Source: Clostridia bacterium (GTDB lineage Bacteria; Bacillota; Clostridia; Christensenellales; CAG-917). From it: a DNA stretch of 5,086 nt. Position numbers and translations under genes: made by a program. The DNA lies in the NCBI GenBank assembly GCA_900769205.1, contig CAAGFS010000090.1:1-5086 (forward strand), given 5' to 3'. The notes beneath the pieces are model-generated. The model did not search any database. It was given only the letters and a program-made list of their open reading frames with translations, and was not told the origin of the DNA. Of the stretch, positions 1-5,086 are shown piece after piece; position 1 is the stretch's first letter; every line of letters starts with the position of its first letter.

Positions 1-169
1 CTTCTTCGAGAGTGTTTCCTGCCGGTTTGCCCTGAATGCTTATCGACGTGGGATTGACGGGTTGCTCATCGCCCGTTTTGTCGCAGGCTATGAGCGAAAA
101 CGCCAGAATGACGACCATCGCAACGACAAGCAATGCACGCAAGTTTGCGTTTCGTTTAGTTCTCCTCAT
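1..169 (-). CDS. N-terminus of a lipoprotein, probably with a bacterial Ig-like (BIG2-type) domain (3' end outside window)
   Basis: The first 56 codons of a gene run off the window edge. The protein starts MRRTKRNANLRALL, with a strongly basic N-region, then a hydrophobic core (LLVVAMVVILAFSL) and a lipobox LIAC with the lipidated Cys at residue 29. A short Asp/Glu/Pro linker follows (DKTGDEQPVNP). The sequence then reads SISIQGKPAGNTLEE, which is how many BIG2-like Ig domains begin (a strand of type I-x-I-x-G, then a turn leading to the E-x-G-E-T region). The start is chosen because the ATG overlaps the preceding TAA by one base and has GGAGGGG upstream. The protein is therefore surface-anchored and translated together with the beta-helix enzyme. 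It may be a larger surface glycan-binding protein or a lipid-anchored glycoside hydrolase, but nothing catalytic lies in the window. Lipoprotein status is well supported; the Ig-like call rests on about 15 residues and is tentative. Confidence 0.82.
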   Translation of the reverse strand, partial: MRRTKRNANLRALLVVAMVVILAFSLIACDKTGDEQPVNPTSISIQGKPAGNTLEE

Positions 170-2874
170 TATTGTTCCCCTCCGATTAATTTTATCTTTG
201 GCATACGAGCCGGCACAAACTTGTTGTTTTCCACCGGTGCGTCTGCATTCGATACCGATATTTGTTTTCCGATGCCGTCAACGTCGAAGAAGTTGACGCA
301 GAAGCTGAACTCGTTTCCTGCTTTGACCATATCTTCCAACCCTTCTATCGCGTCAAAGGGTATAAAGGCTTCGCCTTCGTATCCGCTGTTGTCGGATTTG
401 AGCCAGCAGGACATCTTTATGAGATGTTGTTTTGCAAGCACTTCGTCGCTCGATCTCACGTCGGAGAGCAGACAACCCGTCTTGCTCGGCGACATAAACA
501 TCTGCATACAACCGGGTTCGGAAAGCTTGACCGTTCCCATTGACGATTGCGAAGTCGTGTTGGTGCTCAAGAACACTTCCACGCCGTCGCCAAACCAGTA
601 TTGCGCGGTGTCGTTGAACACCAGTTCGTCGTCGGTGACGGAGAAGGCAAAGTACACGCCGTCGTCCTTCCAGGCAACTTTCAGCCAGTTGGAGAAGTCG
701 CTCTCGGACGGATCGACGACTTCCTGATCGACGTCAGTCTTGCCGACCATATCCACAAGCGTGCCCACGCCGTCCCAATCGTCAAGCGAGTTGTCGCCCA
801 CGGTTATTTCCGCCTGCGTCTTGTCAACGTTCGTTGCTATCTTGACGTCGGGGATGATGTCGCTTATATCGAGTCCGACGTTGTTTTCAACCGTAAAGGT
901 GTCCGTTTCCGCCCCACCGCCTATATATGCGGGTTTGAACGTCGTACCGCCGTTGGGATTGATGAGATTGCCCGCAATCTCCACGTTTCTCGCGTTTGTA
1001 AACCCGATCGCCGTATCGAGCATGGAAATCTGCGCCTGCGTGCCGACGTTGTGGATGATATTGCCGTTTATCTTCACGTTGCCCACGGAATTGAGGAAGA
1101 TGCCCGCCCTTCTTCCGTTTGCGATGAAGTTGTTGGATATTTCGATATTGTCCTGCAATCCCGTTGCGCCCATCGCGTTGTCCGCTCCGAAACAGATTGC
1201 GGTGATTTCGCCCTGACTGCCCGTCCAGGAACGGTTGTTGCCGACGATTTTGTTGTTTTTGATGGTCACGTTTGCGGAAGGCATGCTTTCATACCACGCG
1301 CCCGTGTCGCTCGTCATAAGGATTGCGCAGTCCATCATATTTGCAAACGTGTTGTTCATCACAACCGCGTTTTTGGTCTGGATGAGTATGCCTCTGCAAC
1401 GGCTGTTGCGCACGATGTTGTTGACGAAATACAGATTGGTCGAGCAGGACGGATTGCATATTACGTCCCCTTCGTTTAAATTCATGCTTGCGCTCACCGA
1501 TTCGTCGAGTTTTTGCGTGAAGGTGATGATATATCCGTCCCCGTTGTCCGCAAGCACCACTTTCTTGACGGTGAGATTCTGCACTTTGGACAAATCCGTT
1601 TTGTGAGAAATCTCAATCACGTCGCCCACCTCCGGCGCAAAGTGATAACCGCGTGGATTGTACGCATAAACCTGGTTTTCAGACAATATTTTGCCGATTT
1701 TCAGATACATACCGTGAGTGTTGAGCGCGTCGTCGCCCCTGTTTTCAAAGATACAGTTCGTCACGCGCAAATCGCCTTTGCAGTTGATGGTGTGCACCGC
1801 GTCCGCAGTGACGGTCATAAGTCTGTCCGTGTTTGGTTTAAGACAGGTGGAAAATCTGTTGAGATAAAGGTTTTCACACGAATATGCCCTTATGCCCATT
1901 CCGGGTGCGGAATAGATGTTGACGGTTTCAAAATAGACGTTCTGACTGTTCTCTGCAAAAATGGCGTCGTTTTCATACAGTTTGTGTCTGAGCACGACAA
2001 GCGTTGCCAATGGCATTTTCTTGACGGGATTGACAAATCTGATTTGGATTTTCTGATCGCCGAGATAGGTGTAGCCCGCGATATTGGCAGGATAGACGTC
2101 GTTGCCGTTTTCACGCGGAAGATAAGTAAACTGATCGTATTCGAGATAGCCCTGAATCACGGTTTTCGCGTCGATTCGGTATCCGCTGTTGACCTGCACC
2201 GTCACCGAAAGCAAATCGTCCGAACGCTCTATCACTCTGCCCACCGAAAACGGCACTCTGCCCCAATCGACGTTCACGCCCGTAATAAGCACGTTTTTGC
2301 TGTCCGCGATATGAAACGCGCTCATATCGCCGTACATATAAAGGTTTGTGTCGTCGCCTTGCAAAATAAGATCGCTCACTCCCGACAAATCTATCGCGTA
2401 GTTGCAGTCGGTGGGGTTTTTGCCCTGAATGAAATCGAGATCGCCTTCGGGAAGGATGATTCTCACCGCCTGCGCGGGATGTTCCGCTTTGTATTCTTTT
2501 GCGGCGGCGATTGCGTTGGCGACGGCAAGACTGTCGTCGTACATATCCGTTCCGTCCGCGCCGTATTGAGAGGCGTAGATGACGTATTCGGATTTTCCGG
2601 GGATATTTTTGTACAGCACGGTGTTTTCAAACGCGTTTTTGTCCACGCCGACGTTCCAGGGGTTTGAAAGCCCCGAGTCGGACGCGCTGAACGCGCCGTT
2701 TGTCGCGGTATATTCGTCAATCAACAATTCTTCTATCATAGCATCGTTTCCGAAAGTAGATTCCGTTGCGCTAATGCCGGGCGCAAATGCAAGGCACAAA
2801 ACGACGCTCGTACAAATAAGGGCGATTGCAAGTGCCGAAAACGTTTTTATGCTCGGTTTAACGTGTTTTTTCAT
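169..2874 (-). CDS. Secreted right-handed parallel beta-helix glycosidase, GH110-like, with C-terminal CBM9-like domain
   Basis: This is a complete 901-residue exported protein. Residues 1-36 form a signal peptide (KKHVKPSIK, then a long hydrophobic core, with probable cleavage after GISA), and no sortase motif is seen. A pectate-lyase-superfamily entry (YASQYGADGTDMYDDS, about 100-115) leads into a beta-helix to about 675. Recurrent rungs include NVLITGVNVDW, NVYFETVNI, DLRVTNCIF, NLYFVNNIV, NAVVMNNTF, NVTIKNNKI, NIEISNNFI, NVKINGNII and NVEIAGNLI. Two non-helical insertions (about 215-300 and 389-475) interrupt it. Features recalling GH110 alpha-1,3-galactosidases are DWGRVPFSVGRV (203-214), TADAVH (356-361), RGDDALNTHG (379-388), RCRGIL (492-497) and WYES (527-530). 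D358, D381 and D382 are the candidate catalytic carboxylates. Residues about 690-895 look like a CBM9/DOMON-type beta-sandwich (LKVAWKDDGVYFAFSVTDDE, then FGDGVEVFLS), probably binding glycan. The likely role is extracellular trimming of alpha-galactosyl or related glycans for the adjacent transporter. The beta-helix fold and export are nearly certain; GH110 is probable by motif only. The alternative is an uncharacterised beta-helix glycosidase or a non-catalytic glycan binder. Confidence 0.88.
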   Translation of the reverse strand: MKKHVKPSIKTFSALAIALICTSVVLCLAFAPGISATESTFGNDAMIEELLIDEYTATNGAFSASDSGLSNPWNVGVDKNAFENTVLYKNIPGKSEYVIYASQYGADGTDMYDDSLAVANAIAAAKEYKAEHPAQAVRIILPEGDLDFIQGKNPTDCNYAIDLSGVSDLILQGDDTNLYMYGDMSAFHIADSKNVLITGVNVDWGRVPFSVGRVIERSDDLLSVTVQVNSGYRIDAKTVIQGYLEYDQFTYLPRENGNDVYPANIAGYTYLGDQKIQIRFVNPVKKMPLATLVVLRHKLYENDAIFAENSQNVYFETVNIYSAPGMGIRAYSCENLYLNRFSTCLKPNTDRLMTVTADAVHTINCKGDLRVTNCIFENRGDDALNTHGMYLKIGKILSENQVYAYNPRGYHFAPEVGDVIEISHKTDLSKVQNLTVKKVVLADNGDGYIITFTQKLDESVSASMNLNEGDVICNPSCSTNLYFVNNIVRNSRCRGILIQTKNAVVMNNTFANMMDCAILMTSDTGAWYESMPSANVTIKNNKIVGNNRSWTGSQGEITAICFGADNAMGATGLQDNIEISNNFIANGRRAGIFLNSVGNVKINGNIIHNVGTQAQISMLDTAIGFTNARNVEIAGNLINPNGGTTFKPAYIGGGAETDTFTVENNVGLDISDIIPDVKIATNVDKTQAEITVGDNSLDDWDGVGTLVDMVGKTDVDQEVVDPSESDFSNWLKVAWKDDGVYFAFSVTDDELVFNDTAQYWFGDGVEVFLSTNTTSQSSMGTVKLSEPGCMQMFMSPSKTGCLLSDVRSSDEVLAKQHLIKMSCWLKSDNSGYEGEAFIPFDAIEGLEDMVKAGNEFSFCVNFFDVDGIGKQISVSNADAPVENNKFVPARMPKIKLIGGEQ
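177..183 (-). promoter_or_regulatory. Shine-Dalgarno site inside the end of the beta-helix gene
   Basis: GGAGGGG on the minus strand spans part of the last Gly-Gly-Glu codons of the beta-helix gene, and its last base is 7 nt before the ATG at 169. Because the stop and start codons overlap as TAATG, this site serves the downstream lipoprotein while being part of the upstream coding sequence. That is the arrangement expected for translational coupling. Confidence 0.8.
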
Positions 2875-2879
2875 TTTAT

Positions 2880-2885
2880 CCTCCT
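2880..2885 (-). promoter_or_regulatory. Shine-Dalgarno site of the beta-helix gene
   Basis: AGGAGG on the minus strand, within AGAGGAGGATAAA, lies 5 nt before the ATG at 2874. It fixes the start of the beta-helix protein and lies in the only inter-gene gap of any length (30 nt). That gap is too short for a convincing promoter. Confidence 0.9.
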
Positions 2886-2904
2886 CTCGTTTTGCGCAGA
2901 GCGC

Positions 2905-4548
2905 TCACCCGACGTATCTTCCGTATGCCACGGAATAGATGTTTATATACTCGGCAAGTCCCGATTTCGAGAGATTGCTCTGGTATCTTGACCATACGGC
3001 GTCGTCGTAGATGTTGTTGTTTTTATCTCCCGTCACGACGAGTTTTTCAAAGTCGGTCGAAGTGGTGTTGAGTCCCGTTGTCAGAAGCGCAAGTCTTTCC
3101 GATTCGGACGACGTAAACTTGACTTTGGGGAACGCCACTTTGAGATAGTCGATATAAACAAGCGCTTCTTTGTTTATCTTCTGCGTGACGGGGTTGTTCT
3201 CTTTGAGAACGAAATCTCCATCCCAGTATGCGATTTGTCCCAGTCCTACGCTTGGCGTAAGCGTGCCTCTGAACTGCTCGATGGACTGTCCCGACGGCAC
3301 GTTGAAGGTGAACGAGGTCTGATCTTCGTCGTCCCATTGCCAATCCACTCCTTCCTTGCCGAACGCCTGCATCTTGATATACTTCGGAGAGTAAAGACGA
3401 TCTATCCATCTTATAATCTCTCTGTAATAAGGCGTGCTGGTGGGTATCATAAGCGTCGTCGCATCAAACTTGTTGTCGTAGTCAAGCCACACGCGAGTGC
3501 TGTTGACGGGGCTTGTCAAAGGCGCAAGTGCCGTGTATTCGTCGTCCCTGTCCGCCCCGACGACGATGTACGCCGACGAACTGTCGAAACATCCGAGCGT
3601 GTCCGCTTTGGCAAAGAACGCGGATTCCGACGAGTTGGAGAAAATCGAGTTGTCAAGCAGACCTTCCGAATACAGTCTGTTGACGTATTTGAGATATTCG
3701 CGGTAGTTCTGAGTGTTCTGCACGAAAATCGGGTTGCCGTTTTCGTCAAGCGACATCCCCGTCGTCACAAAACCGAACGCGCTCATAAGGAAACTTCTGA
3801 GATTGCTGCTGAATCCGATTGAAGACAGCGGAGTTTTGCCCATCTGCTTGAAAGCTTTGAGCACTTTGTAGAACTGCTCGGTGTCCGTCGGAAGCAAAAG
3901 ACGCTTTTGTTCCTCATCGTTCATATCGGGAAGCGAATCAAGCCCGAGATCTTCAAGAGAGAGATATTCGTTGACAAGCGCCTGATAAATCCAGTTGACG
4001 TTGATATACTGTTTGAACGTCCAGTCTCTCGGGACGGTGTTTATCGTCACAGTCGAATACATCTTTCCGTCGAGAAGGGTTGCGGCTTTGGCAATTTCCG
4101 GATTTGCGTCCATAAGAGCCTTGTAGTTGGGCGCGTATTGGTCGATAAGATCGCCGATAGGTCTAATGGTGCCGAGCGACGACTCGGTTATCTGATCCGT
4201 CACTTTGTTCCAAAGGAAGAAAGCGTCGGGCTTGTTTCTGCTTGTCCAGGCACTCGATTTTTGATTTTCGTAAGACGAAACGTCGCCGTAGATGAAATTG
4301 ATATGGACGTTGGTTTCTTCTTCGAGTTCCTGAAACAATCTCATCTGATTCCAATCTTGAAGATGTTGCTGGCTTCTCGGCACGAAAAAGTTGAGCGTGA
4401 TTTTTTCTTTCACGATTTTTTCGCTCGAAACGTCGTCGATGAAATTGTTGGGATCGTATTCCACTTTCTGACACGCGCTCAATGCGAAAAGTTGCATCGA
4501 AATCAATGCGAGCGCAAGCAGACAAACCACGATTTTTTTCTTTGTCAT
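2905..4548 (-). CDS. Extracellular solute-binding lipoprotein of a sugar ABC transporter (LipO/YtcQ type, family 1)
   Basis: This is a complete 547-residue lipoprotein that should sit on the outer face of the membrane and deliver a sugar or oligosaccharide to the permease encoded just upstream. The N-terminus has a KKK basic region, a hydrophobic core and a lipobox LSAC with the lipidated Cys at residue 26. The mature protein begins with a beta strand of the type seen in these proteins (ITLNFFVPRSQQ, about 50-61). A predicted ligand-binding fold follows: FQELEEETNVHINFI (72-86), KPDAFFL (106-112), the hinge-like FGKEGVDWQWDDE (396-408) and a terminal helix ending AEYINIYSVAYGRYVG. These match the large (about 500-560 residue) LipO/YtcQ-like group common in Clostridia and Paenibacillus, where the partners are LplB- and LplC-like permeases. 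Aromatic residues such as W101, W113, W176, W186, W403 and W405 are candidates for sugar stacking, but this is inference. The ligand is unknown; the neighbouring beta-helix enzyme points to a complex glycan fragment. The stop is TGA, 30 nt before the next gene. Confidence 0.92.
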   Translation of the reverse strand: MTKKKIVVCLLALALISMQLFALSACQKVEYDPNNFIDDVSSEKIVKEKITLNFFVPRSQQHLQDWNQMRLFQELEEETNVHINFIYGDVSSYENQKSSAWTSRNKPDAFFLWNKVTDQITESSLGTIRPIGDLIDQYAPNYKALMDANPEIAKAATLLDGKMYSTVTINTVPRDWTFKQYINVNWIYQALVNEYLSLEDLGLDSLPDMNDEEQKRLLLPTDTEQFYKVLKAFKQMGKTPLSSIGFSSNLRSFLMSAFGFVTTGMSLDENGNPIFVQNTQNYREYLKYVNRLYSEGLLDNSIFSNSSESAFFAKADTLGCFDSSSAYIVVGADRDDEYTALAPLTSPVNSTRVWLDYDNKFDATTLMIPTSTPYYREIIRWIDRLYSPKYIKMQAFGKEGVDWQWDDEDQTSFTFNVPSGQSIEQFRGTLTPSVGLGQIAYWDGDFVLKENNPVTQKINKEALVYIDYLKVAFPKVKFTSSESERLALLTTGLNTTSTDFEKLVVTGDKNNNIYDDAVWSRYQSNLSKSGLAEYINIYSVAYGRYVG

Positions 4549-4554
4549 GACAAA

Positions 4555-4560
4555 CCTCCT
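4555..4560 (-). promoter_or_regulatory. Shine-Dalgarno site of the solute-binding lipoprotein
   Basis: A perfect AGGAGG on the minus strand lies 6 nt before the ATG at 4548, directly after the permease stop codon. It supports the chosen start and shows that the 13-nt gap is almost entirely a translation-initiation region, with no room for a separate promoter or terminator. Confidence 0.9.
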
Positions 4561-4561
4561 G

Positions 4562-5086
4562 TCAACCTTTCAGACTTCCCGCCATAAGACCTTTCGTGAA
4601 GAACTTTTGCACGAACGGGAAGAAAATAAGTATAGGTGCCGTCGATACGACTATGACGGCGTATTTGAGCACGTTGCTGTATTTGCCTATATCCGCGATT
4701 CCGCCACCGACCATTGCGCTGAAATCGTTTTTCACCAGCAAGTTGTTGAGTATCATCTGCAAAGGATAGAGTTGTTCGCTGTTGTTCAGATACATAACCG
4801 CATTGTAATAGCTGTTCCAGTATCCCACGGCATAGAACAAAACCATAATCGCAATGATGGGTTTGCAAAGCGGAATGATGATGCGCGTAAACATCTTGAA
4901 GTCGTTGCATCCGTCCACGCTTGCCGCTTCGCAAATCTCGTCCGGAATGCTTGATCTTATATACGTGCGCACGAGAATCACGTTCCACACCGAAAGGCAG
5001 CCCGGGATGATGAAACCCCACATGGTTTCCGTCATATGCAAGGCGTCCACAACCATATACGTCGGTATCATTCCGCCGTTGAGAAA
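4562..5086 (-). CDS. Carbohydrate ABC transporter permease, LplC/YtcP type (5' end outside window)
   Basis: This is the C-terminal 174 residues of an inner-membrane permease of the CUT1 sugar ABC importer class. The reading frame is open to the window edge: five codons (FLNGG) precede the first in-window Met at 5071. The string FLNGGMIPTY matches the conserved internal segment of these permeases (compare F-x-G-G-x-I-P-T-Y), so that Met is internal and the true start lies beyond 5086. The key evidence is the cytoplasmic EAA loop that contacts the ATPase, EAASVDGCNDF followed by the I-I-P-L segment (about 4872-4937). Hydrophobic stretches around WGFIIPGCLSVWNVILV, the segment after IIPLCKP, and YAVIVVSTAPILIFF would be membrane helices. 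The C-terminus GLMAGSLKG is typical of LplC/YtcP proteins, and the gene ends in TGA. The partner permease is expected just upstream of the window. The sugar specificity cannot be read from this protein. Confidence 0.93.
   Translation of the reverse strand, partial: FLNGGMIPTYMVVDALHMTETMWGFIIPGCLSVWNVILVRTYIRSSIPDEICEAASVDGCNDFKMFTRIIIPLCKPIIAIMVLFYAVGYWNSYYNAVMYLNNSEQLYPLQMILNNLLVKNDFSAMVGGGIADIGKYSNVLKYAVIVVSTAPILIFFPFVQKFFTKGLMAGSLKG

Noticed and set aside
1045..1845. Repeated short Asn-rich coding patterns that could look like a DNA repeat array.
   Set aside because: The repetition is at protein level (beta-helix rungs of the N-V-x-I-x-N-N-x-I type), with diverged nucleotide sequence and irregular spacing. 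It is neither a tandem DNA repeat nor a CRISPR array.
547..2667. Two long plus-strand open frames (547-1479 and 1513-2667) opposite the beta-helix gene, of 310 and 384 codons.
   Set aside because: They are antisense shadows. The translations are rich in Val, Arg, His and Asp with no recognisable domain or signal peptide. The minus-strand frame there has a signal peptide, regular beta-helix repeats and a strong ribosome binding site. Frequent GTC/GAC/GCG codons on the minus strand keep the opposite frame open.
2894..2904. Small inverted repeat GCGC-AGA-GCGC in the gap between the binding protein and the beta-helix gene.
   Set aside because: The stem is only 4 bp with a 3-nt loop, the flanking bases do not extend it and no run of U follows, so it is not a convincing terminator or regulatory hairpin. 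It also overlaps the end of the binding-protein gene region.
3907..4954. Plus-strand open frames at 3907-4587 and 4547-4954 opposite the binding protein and permease.
   Set aside because: They overlap two well-supported minus-strand genes, have no family resemblance and are compositionally odd (rich in Arg, His, Phe and Val), as expected for shadow frames.
4562..5071. Treating the Met at 5071 as the permease start.
   Set aside because: The frame stays open to the window edge, the preceding codons FLNGG fit the conserved internal permease motif, and no Shine-Dalgarno site lies before that Met. A full-length permease of this type is about 290-310 residues, so the N-terminal part is outside the window.

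Overview
The window looks like part of a carbohydrate-uptake and carbohydrate-processing operon from an anaerobic Bacillota (Clostridia-like) bacterium, quite possibly from a gut or other glycan-rich habitat. This placement is an inference. It rests on strong AGGAGG-type ribosome binding sites, a LplC/YtcP-type sugar permease paired with a large LipO/YtcQ-type binding lipoprotein, lipoprotein signal peptides, and base composition of roughly half G+C. No phylogenetic marker gene is present.

All supported genes are on the minus strand and read from high to low coordinates. (1) 5086-4562 is the C-terminal part of an ABC sugar-transporter permease, cut by the window edge. (2) 4548-2905 is a complete 547-residue solute-binding lipoprotein. 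(3) 2874-169 is a complete 901-residue secreted right-handed parallel beta-helix protein that resembles glycoside hydrolase family 110 (alpha-galactosidases) and carries a C-terminal CBM9/DOMON-like module. (4) 169-1 is the first 56 codons of another lipoprotein, which seems to enter a bacterial Ig-like domain just as the window ends. The gaps are 13 nt, 30 nt and a 1-nt stop/start overlap (TAATG). Each internal start has a good Shine-Dalgarno sequence and no terminator is visible, so the four genes are very probably co-transcribed. The promoter would lie beyond 5086.

A working model is that the secreted beta-helix enzyme, and perhaps the following lipoprotein, binds and trims a complex glycan outside the cell. 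The binding lipoprotein captures the released oligosaccharide and hands it to the permease pair. The second permease would be expected upstream of the window, and the ATPase is probably encoded elsewhere, as is usual for this transporter type. The window shows no ATPase, regulator, mobile element, RNA gene or CRISPR array. The family assignments come from reading motifs by eye and were not confirmed by a search. The most interesting point is the GH110-like, CBM9-fused enzyme placed inside a transporter operon; I see no sign of a wholly new type of system.
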